Origin: Candidatus Rokuibacteriota bacterium
GTDB taxonomy: Bacteria; Methylomirabilota; Methylomirabilia; Rokubacteriales; CSP1-6
Assembly (NCBI GenBank): GCA_003220225.1
Contig: QHRU01000081.1
Span: forward strand, 1 to 42,962
Length of the DNA: 42,962 nt
Direction: 5' to 3'
This document shows, piece by piece, positions 7,785 to 14,973 of the stretch; positions within the stretch are counted from its first letter, which is position 1; the number at the start of each line of letters is the position of its first letter. A program made the translations under genes and the position numbers. A model generated the notes under the pieces. The model was given only the letters and a program-made list of their open reading frames with translations, ran no database searches and was not told the origin of the DNA.

Positions 7785-8828
7785 ATGACATTCACGCTGA
7801 TCGATCAGGGCCGCGTGGGCACGGTGCCGGCGAGCGTCGAGGGCGGTCGCGTGCGGCTGTCGGCGGACGCGCTGCGCGCCGCGCTGGGCTGGGAGCTGCA
7901 CGACGCGACGCTCTGCAACGACGCGATGTGCGTGCCGTTGCCTGCCGGCTCGCGGCTCGGCGAGGGCGGCGTCTTCGACCTCGGCGAGGTGGCGGCCACG
8001 CTCGACCGGCCGCTCGCCCTCGACGCCGACGAGGGCGCGGCCTACCTGGGCGTCTCCGCCGGGGAGCGCGCGCAGGCGCTCGGAAGCCTGATCGCGCCCG
8101 ACTTCACGCTGCCCGATCTGGCGGGCCGGCCGCACACGCTCTCGTCCTATCGCGGCAAGAAGATTCTCCTGGTGGCCTGGGCCTCGTGGTGAGGCTGCCG
8201 GCTCGACCTGCCCGTGTGGCAGGCGCTCCACGAGGAGCTGCGCGACCGCAACTTCGTCGTCATCGCCGTCGCGCTCGACAAGAGCGCGGAGGACGCGCGC
8301 CCCTGGATCGAGAAGGCGGCGCCGACCTATCCCGTTCTGATCGACACCCAGCACGTCCTGCCCGACCTCTACAACATCGTCAACGTGCCCACCGCGCTCT
8401 GGATCGACGAGCGCGGGCGCATCGTGCGGCCCAACGACGTCGTCTTCGGCACCGACACGTTCAAGCACATCACCAACCTCGAGTCCGCGAAGCCGCTCGC
8501 CGCCGTGCGCGCATGGGTGCGCGGCGAGACGGCCGGCTTCGCGCCGGCCGAGACGCGCGCGCTCCAGACGCTGCCGACGGCGCTGGACCAGCAGGCGCGC
8601 GCCGAGTTCGGGCTGGCGGAGTGGCTGGCGCGGCACGGCAAGCGCGACGCGGCCGAGCGTCACTTCGTGAGGGCGGGCGAGCTGGCGCCGCACGACTTCA
8701 CGATCCGGCGCGGCTCGATGCCGATCCGCGGCATCGATCCCATGGGTCCGCAGTTCCGCGAGATGCTGCAGACGTGGGTCGGCGGCGGCCGCCCGTACTA
8801 TCGCCCGCTCCCCGACACGCGTGGCTAG
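7785..8828 (+). CDS. Redoxin/thioredoxin-fold selenoprotein (UGA read as selenocysteine)
   Basis: A 347-residue protein if UGA at 8190-8192 (codon 136) is read as selenocysteine. The frame continues without break on both sides: LVAWASW-U-GCRLDLPVWQALHEEL. This is the ResA/TlpA-like active-site position, where a redox Cys is expected (motif W-U-G-C-R). The redoxin domain spans about 100-245 (APDFTLPDLAGRPHTLSSYRG; VPTALWIDERGRIVRPND). Residues 1-95 form an unassigned N-terminal region, and residues 265-325 look like a helical repeat (EFGLAEWLARHGKRDAAERHF). A hairpin fitting the bacterial SECIS rules starts 15 bases after the UGA. Without selenocysteine insertion the product would stop at 135 residues, before its active site. 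It overlaps the next gene by eight bases. Confidence 0.87.
8190..8223 (+). promoter_or_regulatory. Bacterial SECIS-like hairpin after the in-frame UGA
   Basis: UGA is at 8190-8192. CCTGCC (8207-8212) and GGCAGG (8218-8223) form a perfect 6-bp stem with loop CGTGT. The loop begins 21 bases after the UGA and has G at its second position, both within the accepted bacterial SECIS consensus (loop 16-37 bases away, a G in the first two loop bases). Confidence 0.78.
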
Positions 8829-9303
8829 GACGGTGCTCGTCGTGTGTCAGGCCAACACCTGCCGCAGCGTGATGGCGCACGCGCTGCTCGAGAAGATGCT
8901 GGCGGCGCGCGGTCTCGACGGCAGTATCCGGGTCCGCTCCGGCGGCATCGGGCCCCACGCGCGTGACGGCATGATCCCCTCGCTCGACGCCCGCCTCGTG
9001 CTGCGCGAGGACGGCATCCACCTCGCGGAGGACACGATCGTCTCCACCGACCTCAAGGCCCACGGCGACGTCCTCGCCGCCGCCGACCTGATCCTGACCA
9101 TGACCGAGGAGCAGAAACGCCTCGTACGTGCCCAGGTCGACACCGCGGAGGGCGCGGTCTACACCCTGGGCGAGTTCGCCGGTGACGGCGGCGACATCCG
9201 CGATCCGGTGGGCCAGGACGAGGCGCGCTATCGCTCCACGCGCGACGAGATCAAGCGCCGGCTCGAGGCCTCGCTCGAGCGGCTGCTGCGGCTGCTCGCC
9301 TGA
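8821..9303 (+). CDS. Low-molecular-weight protein tyrosine phosphatase family protein
   Basis: A 160-residue LMW-PTP/arsenate-reductase-like phosphatase. The P-loop VVCQANTCRS near residues 8-17 holds the nucleophilic Cys and the Arg of C-x5-R-S. The general-acid Asp is in IRDPVGQDEARY (about 132), where tyrosine phosphatases carry a DP pair. The length is typical. It starts at GTG 8821, overlapping the selenoprotein gene by eight bases, so translation is probably coupled. The substrate (protein phosphotyrosine or arsenate) cannot be settled from sequence. Confidence 0.9.
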   Translation: MARTVLVVCQANTCRSVMAHALLEKMLAARGLDGSIRVRSGGIGPHARDGMIPSLDARLVLREDGIHLAEDTIVSTDLKAHGDVLAAADLILTMTEEQKRLVRAQVDTAEGAVYTLGEFAGDGGDIRDPVGQDEARYRSTRDEIKRRLEASLERLLRLLA

Positions 9304-10250
9304 TCGGCCGCCGCGCGTTCGTCGCCGGCCTCGCCGCCGGCCTCGTCGCGCGCCCGACCCCGGCGCCCGCGGTCGTCCCGCGCGTCGGCGTCCTCACCGA
9401 CGACACGGCGCTGACGGCCATCTTCGTGCAGGGTCTGCGCGACGCGAACTGGGAGATCGGCGAGGACGTGCTCGTGATGCGCCGCGGCGGCGCGGCCGGC
9501 GCCGACCGCTGGCGGTCTGCCGCGCGCGAGCTGGTCGGGCTCCGCGTGAGCGTCCTAGTCGCCGGTGACCACGCGGCCGCGCGCGCGGCGCGCGCCACGA
9601 CGGACGCGATTCCGATCGTCGCCATCGACTTCGAGCGCGACCCGATCGGCAGCGGCTTCGTGAAGAGTCTCTCGCGACCCGGCGGCAACGTCACCGGGTT
9701 CTTCTGCGACTTCAGCGAAGGGATGACCCGGCTGGCGACGGCGCTCCAGGACGCGGTGCCGACGGTGCGGCAGGTGGTGGCCCTGACGGACGGCGAGTCC
9801 ACCGAGATCCAGGCGCGGACGCTGCGCGACGCCGCCGGCGCGCTCGGCCTGGAGGTGAGCACGCTCGACGTCGGCGCTGCGGCGCCCGACGCGCTGATCG
9901 ACCGCCTCGCTGCCTGGCGCGCGACGTTCGTCGTGCTGGCCTCGCCGCGCCTCGAGAGCGAGGCCACGCGGCTGGCCAAGCGCGCGCTGCGCCGCAGGCT
10001 GGCGTCGGCGGGCGCCTTCATCCGCTACGCTCACGCCGGGGGTCTGCTGTCGCGGGGACCGAGCCTCCCCGACGCGTTCCGGCGCGCCGCCGCGACGGTC
10101 GATCGCCTGCTGCGCGGCGCCCGCGCCGCCGACATCGCCGTGGAGCGCCCGCCGCGCTTCGAGCTCGTCGTCAATCTCAGGACGGCCGCCGCCCTCGAGC
10201 TGCGTCTGTCGCCTGCCTTGATGTCGAGCGCAGACCACATCGTCCGCTGA
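9300..10250 (+). CDS. ABC transporter substrate-binding protein (uncharacterised, PF04392-like)
   Basis: A 316-residue periplasmic binding protein of the type often annotated as ABC transporter substrate-binding protein. Landmarks are GVLTDDTALTAIFVQGLRD, the DAIPIVAIDFERDPIGSGFVKSLSRPGGNVTG segment (about 105-137) and a C-terminal FELVVNLRTAAALEL strand that is diagnostic for the family. A twin-arginine-like signal, IGRRAFVAGLAAGLVARP, starts directly after a CTG codon at 9300. No ATG, GTG or TTG occurs between the preceding stop and residue 42, so CTG 9300, overlapping the phosphatase stop as CTGA, is the probable start; GTG 9426 would delete the signal and first strand. No permease or ATPase gene is adjacent. 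Confidence 0.85.
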   Translation: MIGRRAFVAGLAAGLVARPTPAPAVVPRVGVLTDDTALTAIFVQGLRDANWEIGEDVLVMRRGGAAGADRWRSAARELVGLRVSVLVAGDHAAARAARATTDAIPIVAIDFERDPIGSGFVKSLSRPGGNVTGFFCDFSEGMTRLATALQDAVPTVRQVVALTDGESTEIQARTLRDAAGALGLEVSTLDVGAAAPDALIDRLAAWRATFVVLASPRLESEATRLAKRALRRRLASAGAFIRYAHAGGLLSRGPSLPDAFRRAAATVDRLLRGARAADIAVERPPRFELVVNLRTAAALELRLSPALMSSADHIVR

Positions 10251-10271
10251 CGCGCGCCTCGGAGCCGTCGG

Positions 10272-10350
10272 GATGACGAGGGCCGTCACGGCTGCGCCGG
10301 GGCGGCCCGAGCGCTTGGGGGGTTTGGGGGGCCATGTCGGGGCCCCCCAT
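10272..10350 (-). repeat. Dispersed palindromic element, inverted copy a
   Basis: Reverse-orientation copy: hairpin 2 side first (gccgggg-like arms near 10296-10310), then GGGGGG(C) hairpin 1 at 10325-10350. It fills the gap after the binding-protein gene. Confidence 0.8.
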
Positions 10351-10373
10351 CACACTAGGGGCCTGTCGGAGTA

Positions 10374-10447
10374 TCGAGGGGTGCCACGGCTTTGCCGGGG
10401 CGCCCCGAGCGTGTGGGGGGTATGGGGGGCCCTTCGGGGCCCCCCAT
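10374..10447 (-). repeat. Dispersed palindromic element, inverted copy b
   Basis: A second reverse-orientation copy beginning with TCGAGGGG and ending with the CCCCCCAT arm at 10439-10447. Its hairpin 1 loop is CCTTCGG rather than CATGTCGG. With the preceding copy it forms a head-to-tail pair occupying most of the 218-base gap before the CACHE-domain gene. Confidence 0.8.
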
Positions 10448-10468
10448 GTCACTGGGTATGCTCGGGCG

Positions 10469-11433
10469 GTGGTGGCGGTGCGCCGCTGGCTCGACCCGTG
10501 GATGCGGAACCGGCTGTTCCGCAAGTACGTCGTGCCGTTCGTCGCCGTGGTCTCGTGGGCGCTGCTGACCAACGGCCTCCTCGAGATCTACTTCACGTAC
10601 AAGGAGTCGCGCGAGCAGCTCGCGCAGATCCAGCGCGAGAAGGCCAACGCCGCCGCGCTGCGGATCGAGCACTTCGTGCGCGAGATCGAGCGCCAGATGG
10701 GCTGGACGACGCAGCCGCAGGTGGTGCCGGTCCCCGCCGCGCTCGAGCAGCGGCAGATCGACTACGTCCGGCTACAGCGCCAGGTGCCCGCCATCACCGA
10801 GGTCGCCTTCCTCGACGGGCGCGGGCGCGAGCAGCTGCGCGTCTCCCGGCTGGCCATGGACGAGGTGGCCGGCGGCGCCGACGTCTCCAGCGAGCCGCGC
10901 TTCCGCGAGACGCGCGGCGGACGCGTCTGGTACGGGCCCGTGTACTTCCGCAAGGACTCGGAGCCGTACATGACGCTCGCCGTGCCCCACGGCTCCTCCG
11001 CCACGTCGCCGGTCACCGCGGCCGAGATCAACCTCAAGTTCATCTGGGACGTCGTCTCGCAGATCCGCGTGGGTCGCCTGGGCCAGGCCTACGTGGTTGA
11101 TCGGCAGGGGCACCTCATCGCGCATCCCTGACGGGCCGCTGGCGCAAGCTGGGCTTCGACCTGCACTTCGGCATCGGCGTCGCGCAGGGCTACGCGACGC
11201 TCGGCGCCATCGGCTTCGAGGGGCGCTGGGACTACGGGGCGATCGGCACCGTGACCAACCTCGCCGCGCGGCTGTGCGGCGAGGCGCGCGGCGGCCAGAT
11301 CCTCGTCTCGCGCCGGCTCTACACCTCGGTCGAGGACCTGGTGGAGGTCGAGCCGCTCGGCGAGCTGACGCTCCGCGGCTTCGCGCGGCCGGTGACGGCC
11401 TTCAACGTGCTTCGCGTGCGGGCGACGGCGTAA
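10469..11433 (+). pseudogene. CACHE-domain adenylate/guanylate cyclase with large internal deletion
   Basis: The first part (10469-11131) encodes a membrane sensor: a transmembrane helix (RKYVVPFVAVVSWALLTNG) and an extracytoplasmic CACHE domain ending QAYVVDRQGHLIAHP, then TGA. The second part, in another frame from about 11130 to 11433, encodes only the C-terminal half of a class III cyclase domain (GIGVAQGYATLG, TNLAARLCGEARGGQILVS, LRGFARPVTAF). In intact relatives a HAMP domain, often a GAF domain, and the metal-binding half of the cyclase lie between. All of this is missing, so the join looks like a deletion that also changed frame. The catalytic aspartates are absent, so no cyclase activity is expected. 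The start among GTG 10469, 10472, 10478 is uncertain. Confidence 0.8.
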
Positions 11434-12175
11434 CGCCCACGCGCCCGGCCACGGGCAGCTTCAGCGCCGGCGCCCGCACGTCCAGCCCGAAGATCAGTCC
11501 GAGCACGTTCACCTCCACGCCCTCGTCCACGCCGGCAAGCACGCCGGCCAGCCCGAGCAGCGAGAGCTGCACGCCGCGGTGGCTCGGCGTGAGCCCGGCC
11601 GGCGCGCCGTGGGGCAGGTAATCCTTGCCGATCGCCGTCGGCGGCAGGTGCAGACGCAGCTCGGGCACGGCGTGGCCGATCCACGCGATGAACGTGTTGC
11701 TGTTGGGCCCCGGCCACGTGCGGTACGTCTCCCGGTACGGATACGCGGCGACCGCGGCCTCGACCTTCGCGACCAGCGCGTCGACGCCGTCGCCGCGTGC
11801 GTCCACGAGCAGCTCCGGGCGCGCGCCGAACCAGTGGTCGTCGGGCCCCGCGCGGTCGATCCGGATCGCCGGCGCGCCGGCGTCCACGCCCCAGCCGATG
11901 ACCTCGTAGCGCCGGTACGTCTCGGCGCCGCTCGGCTTCACCACGATCCACGGGTGCACGGCGAACACACCGCGCCAGCCGAGCGCGCGCGCTGCGTAGA
12001 CCTGGATCACCGGCTCGCGCGCCGTCGCGGGATCCGGCGCCTGGCCCGACGGGCCGCGCCGCATCTCCGACCACCGCTCCGCGGGACGCCTATCCCCAGG
12101 GGGGGCATGAACGACCGCGGCGCACCCCGTGAGCGTCACGACCAGCGCCAGCGCCGCCGCCCGCCGCGCGGCCAC
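11402..12175 (-). CDS. DUF3750 family lipoprotein
   Basis: A 257-residue protein of the DUF3750 family. A lipoprotein signal, RRAAALALVVTLTGCAAV, has the lipobox LTGC, so the mature protein is probably membrane-anchored in the periplasm. The domain is recognised from AVHPWIVVKPSGAETYRRYEVIGWG, PGPNSNTFIAWIGHAVPEL, LPPTAIGKDYLP and the closing GVEVNVLGLIFGLDVRAPALKLPVAGRVG. GTG 12175, with AGGA eight bases before it, is chosen as start. Its 3' end overlaps the cyclase remnant on the other strand by 32 bases. The family has no established function. Confidence 0.88.
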   Translation of the reverse strand: MAARRAAALALVVTLTGCAAVVHAPPGDRRPAERWSEMRRGPSGQAPDPATAREPVIQVYAARALGWRGVFAVHPWIVVKPSGAETYRRYEVIGWGVDAGAPAIRIDRAGPDDHWFGARPELLVDARGDGVDALVAKVEAAVAAYPYRETYRTWPGPNSNTFIAWIGHAVPELRLHLPPTAIGKDYLPHGAPAGLTPSHRGVQLSLLGLAGVLAGVDEGVEVNVLGLIFGLDVRAPALKLPVAGRVGVTPSPAREAR

Positions 12176-12198
12176 GCTCGTCCTGCCGACGGCAGGGT

Positions 12199-13131
12199 TC
12201 AGCGCGCCGCCTCCGCGGCGCCGAGCTCGAGCTCGGCGAGCACGCCGTAGTGGTCGGAGGGCCAGAGCGTCGAGCCGTCGGGGCGCCGCGCCGGCGTGTC
12301 GAGGACGACACGGCTCGTGCGCACGCGCGGGGTGGGGGCCCCGTTCGGCACGACGAAGATGAAGTCCACGCGGCGCGTGACCGTGGACGTCGGCGCGCCC
12401 GGCCGCTGCCACACGGTGGCGCCGGGCTCGGCGGGCCGGACGGCGCGGAACGCGTCGACGAAGCCGTGCTCGCGGCCGAGCGCGGCCATCCAGTCGGTGG
12501 TGTCGGCGGCGTTGAAGTCGCCCATCACGAGGGCGGGCAGGGGACCGCGCCGCGCGCCCACCACCTCCACGATGCGCCGCACCTGGCAGGCGTCGTGGCC
12601 CGTGTGGGTCGAGAAGACGTCCAGCGGCCCGCGCGGCGTCCGCACGGTCGCGCGGAGCAGCACGCGCGGATCGTAGAAGCGCCGGCAGCGCGGCAGGTCC
12701 ACCACGCTCCTCTCGACGATCGGAAAGCGGCTGAGGATGGCCGGGCCCTCCTCGAAGTTCATGCCCCGCACGATCAGCCCGTCGATCCAGGCGAGACCGG
12801 AGACGCGCCGGGTGGCAGAGGCGTGCGTGAAGTGCAGGCCGAGCGCCGTGGCGAGCCGCGCGGCGACGTTGCCGCGCCCGTGCGTGATCGACGCCTCCTG
12901 GAGACCGACGACGTGGGGCGCGAGCGCCCCGAGCTCGCGCGTGACCATGGCCAGGCGCTCCTCGAGGTGCTCGCCGTCGCCGCGCCAGCCGGAGGATGGC
13001 CCGCCGTGCAGGAGGTTGAAGGTGACGACGCGGAGCGTGGGGACCGGCTCGTCCCCGGCGGCGGCGCCGCCGGGGAGCACGGCCAGCAACAGGACGGCGG
13101 CTATGAGAGCGGGTAACGGAACGGCGCCCAC
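12199..13131 (-). CDS. Secreted endonuclease/exonuclease/phosphatase family protein
   Basis: A 310-residue metal-dependent phosphoesterase of the EEP fold (DNase I-like nucleases, inositol phosphatases, sphingomyelinases). A Sec signal peptide occupies about 1-25 (ALIAAVLLLAVLPGGAAAG). Catalytic landmarks are the Asn of VVTFNLLHGG (38), the Glu of VVGLQEASI (about 78), FSTHTGHDACQVRRI, the Asp-Asn of VMGDFNAAD (about 207) and the Asp-His of WPSDHYGVLAEL near the C-terminus. All are intact. The start is GTG 13131 with AGGGGAT upstream; it overlaps the small basic protein gene by 31 bases. The substrate is unknown. Confidence 0.9.
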   Translation of the reverse strand: MGAVPLPALIAAVLLLAVLPGGAAAGDEPVPTLRVVTFNLLHGGPSSGWRGDGEHLEERLAMVTRELGALAPHVVGLQEASITHGRGNVAARLATALGLHFTHASATRRVSGLAWIDGLIVRGMNFEEGPAILSRFPIVERSVVDLPRCRRFYDPRVLLRATVRTPRGPLDVFSTHTGHDACQVRRIVEVVGARRGPLPALVMGDFNAADTTDWMAALGREHGFVDAFRAVRPAEPGATVWQRPGAPTSTVTRRVDFIFVVPNGAPTPRVRTSRVVLDTPARRPDGSTLWPSDHYGVLAELELGAAEAAR

Positions 13132-13250
13132 CCGATCCCCTGGATGGGTGTCGGCTTGTAGGCCTTGGCCGTCTTCGCGGCCGCTTTCGGGGCGGCCTTC
13201 GCCGGAGCCTTCGCCTTCGCCGGCTTCTTCGTGCGTGCTGGTTTTTTCAT
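13101..13250 (-). CDS. Small Lys/Ala-rich histone H1-like protein (49 aa)
   Basis: A 49-residue open frame from ATG 13250 to TAG 13101. Residues 1-30 are Lys/Ala/Pro repeats (KKPARTKKPAKAKAPAKAA), as in bacterial H1-like DNA-binding tails; the last 15 are different and look specific (PTPIQGIGWAPFRYPLS). A good promoter, TTGACC-N18-TAGATT (13287-13258), would start transcription at about 13251, the first base before the ATG, so the message is probably leaderless. The gene overlaps the start of the following EEP gene. DNA binding is inferred from composition only. Confidence 0.72.
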   Translation of the reverse strand: MKKPARTKKPAKAKAPAKAAPKAAAKTAKAYKPTPIQGIGWAPFRYPLS

Positions 13251-13257
13251 GGCGCGC

Positions 13258-13287
13258 AATCTACAGTAAGCGTCACATGCCGGTCAA
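13258..13287 (-). promoter_or_regulatory. Sigma70-type promoter for the small basic protein
   Basis: On the minus strand TTGACC (13287-13282), an 18-base spacer and TAGATT (13263-13258). The -35 lies inside the first codons of the divergent PPOX gene. The expected start point is one or two bases upstream of ATG 13250. Confidence 0.6.
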
Positions 13288-13699
13288 ACGAGCGCGCTTC
13301 TCCAAGCGTGTCGCGAAGCTTTTCGGCGCCGAGCGCGTGTGTCGCGTGGCCAGTGTCGGCGAGGCGGGTATGCCGCACCTGGTGCCGGTGTGCCACGCGC
13401 TGGTCGGCGAGCGGGTGTACTTCGGCTCCGGCAACGACGCGCGCAAGGTGCTCAACCTCCGGCAGAACCCGCGCGTCGCCGTCACCGTCGACCTCTACGC
13501 CGAGGACTGGTCGCAGATCAAGGGCGTGATGCTGCAGGGCACGGCGAAGCTCGTGCGGCGCGGTCCCGCCTTCGCACGCGCCCGCAAGCGCCTCTACGCG
13601 AAGTACCCGCAGTATCCGCGCGAGGCCGCGCTGTCCGTCGCCGACTCCGTGATCGTGGAGGTCACGCCCACGCACGTCTTCACCTGGGGCCTGGACTGA
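13277..13699 (+). CDS. PPOX-class pyridoxamine 5'-phosphate oxidase-like flavoprotein
   Basis: A 140-residue split-barrel protein of the pyridoxamine-phosphate-oxidase-like superfamily, which binds FMN or F420. Visible features are RVCRVASVGEAGMPHLVPV, VYFGSGNDARKVLNLRQNPRVAVTVD (about 50-75, the usual cofactor phosphate-binding region), KGVMLQGTAKLV and the C-terminal VEVTPTHVFTWGLD strand. The ATG at 13277 has no strong ribosome site and lies 26 bases from the divergent small basic protein gene. The reaction is not predictable. Confidence 0.87.
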   Translation: MPVKRARFSKRVAKLFGAERVCRVASVGEAGMPHLVPVCHALVGERVYFGSGNDARKVLNLRQNPRVAVTVDLYAEDWSQIKGVMLQGTAKLVRRGPAFARARKRLYAKYPQYPREAALSVADSVIVEVTPTHVFTWGLD

Positions 13700-13791
13700 G
13701 CGTCCCACCCCGGGAGGTTCGCCGCTGGCAACCGCCGCCTCCGTCGCGGCGGCCGGTCCGTCGGCGCCTTCGGTGGTACGAGCGGCCGTTC

Positions 13792-14412
13792 GTGTGGTGG
13801 CGGCGGCACGCGTGGATCCCCGTCTGGATCGCCGTCTTCCTCACGCCGGTCGCGCTGCTCGCGCTGCGCCTCATCGACGACACGAGCTTCGCCCTCCTCC
13901 TGCAGCCGGTGCTGATCGTGCTGGTCGTGCTCTTCCTGGCCATGGTCGCGGTGGCCGTGCGCACGAGCGCGCGGCGCTCGCTCGGCCGCGCGCTCGCCGC
14001 CGGCGGCGGCGCCGTGCTCGCGGCGGGGCTGCTCGCGCTGCCGACGATCCACGTCATCGGCCAGCGCTCGTGTCCGGAGTGGATGGGCGTGGACCGCGGC
14101 ATCCAGGTGTCCGGGCAGATGTTCGACGCGTGGCGGAAAGGCGAGCTGCCGCCGCCAGAGGTCTGGGCGGGCACGGCCGTCGCCGAGGCGTGGAAGGCGC
14201 GCGTGGGGAAGCTGCGCCTGATCGACTACAAGCTGATGGACTCCGGCTGCTGGGAGCGGCTGTCGCCGGTCACGACCGGGAAGACGTGGCACGAGTTCCG
14301 CGTGACCGTCCAGCAGGGCGACCGCGATCGATTCTCGAAGATGGTGACCGTGTACACGCGCGCCACGCGCCACGGCTGGGCCGTCGCCGAGGTCGAGGGT
14401 CCCGAGCCTTAG
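13792..14412 (+). CDS. Membrane protein of unknown function
   Basis: About 206 residues from GTG 13792. Three hydrophobic segments lie near the N-terminus (IPVWIAVFLTPVALLALRL, LLLQPVLIVLVVLFLAMVAVAV, GGAVLAAGLLALPTIHVIG), followed by a soluble domain of about 110 residues with two Cys (QRSCPEWMG, DSGCWERL) that might form a disulfide if periplasmic. The frame is open back to the preceding stop (possible CTG start at 13696), and the extra residues RRLRWYERPFVWW look coding, so the true start may be upstream. I recognise no family. Confidence 0.65.
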   Translation: MWWRRHAWIPVWIAVFLTPVALLALRLIDDTSFALLLQPVLIVLVVLFLAMVAVAVRTSARRSLGRALAAGGGAVLAAGLLALPTIHVIGQRSCPEWMGVDRGIQVSGQMFDAWRKGELPPPEVWAGTAVAEAWKARVGKLRLIDYKLMDSGCWERLSPVTTGKTWHEFRVTVQQGDRDRFSKMVTVYTRATRHGWAVAEVEGPEP

Positions 14413-14415
14413 TAA

Positions 14416-14437
14416 ATGGGGGGCCCCGAAATGGCCT
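14416..14437 (+). repeat. Dispersed palindromic element, truncated copy
   Basis: Only the first arm and loop of hairpin 1 remain (TGGGGGGCCCCGAAATGGCC), as in the half copy at 5467-5488. It lies four bases after the stop of the membrane protein and just before the 3' end of the convergent GNAT gene. Confidence 0.75.
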
Positions 14438-14444
14438 GGCTAAG

Positions 14445-14972
14445 CTAACGGCCGCGCGCGAGCCGGCGCAGTGGTGCCCCGGCGAGCCGCGTGAGGATCC
14501 ACTCCTTCCTGAGGCCGGCGCCCAGCCGCCGGTAGAAGCGGATCGACGGCGTGTTCCAGTCGAGCACCGCCCACTCCATGCGCCCGCAGCCACGGCGCAC
14601 GGCGACCCGCGCGAGGGCCCGCAGCAGCGCACGGCCGGCGCCGGCGCCGCGCGCCTCGGGCAGCACGAAGAGATCTTCCAGGTAGAGGGTCGGCTGGCCC
14701 AGGAACGTCGAGTAGGTGAAGAAGTAGAGGGCCAGGCCGATGGCGCGGCCGTCGCGCCGGCAGATCAGCGTGTCGAAGTACGGGCGCCGGCCGAACCCGT
14801 GGCGGCGGATGGCGGCGGGGGCGATGCGGCATTGGCGCTCGAGCCGCTCGTAGCGCGCGAGGCCGCGGATCAGCTCGCAGATGACGGCTGCGTCGCGCGC
14901 GGTGCCGCGGCGGACGCTCAGGGCTCGCTTCGGCGGGACACGGGCGCGGCGCCGGCGCCGGGCGCGGGCCAC
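14445..14972 (-). CDS. GNAT family N-acetyltransferase
   Basis: A 175-residue acetyl-CoA-dependent N-acetyltransferase most like the diamine/thialysine acetyltransferase group. The acetyl-CoA site is seen in LYLEDLFVLPEARGAGAGRALLRAL (about 95-118), with the R/Q-x-x-G-x-G/A loop as RGAGAG. Motif B is AVLDWNTPSIRFYRRLGA (about 133-150). The basic N-terminal run (MARARRRRRARVPPKRAL) is unusual and may be an over-extended start. GTG 14972 sits two bases from the stop of the M20 peptidase gene, so the pair is likely an operon. Confidence 0.87.
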   Translation of the reverse strand: MARARRRRRARVPPKRALSVRRGTARDAAVICELIRGLARYERLERQCRIAPAAIRRHGFGRRPYFDTLICRRDGRAIGLALYFFTYSTFLGQPTLYLEDLFVLPEARGAGAGRALLRALARVAVRRGCGRMEWAVLDWNTPSIRFYRRLGAGLRKEWILTRLAGAPLRRLARGR

Positions 14973-14973
14973 C

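Noticed and set aside
10272-10447. Two nearby repeats as a CRISPR array
   Set aside because: Only two imperfect palindromic copies, with unequal spacing and the same unit dispersed elsewhere; no cas genes.
11129-11131. TGA after the CACHE domain as another selenocysteine codon
   Set aside because: The downstream homology is in a different frame and most of the protein is missing, so recoding cannot restore it.
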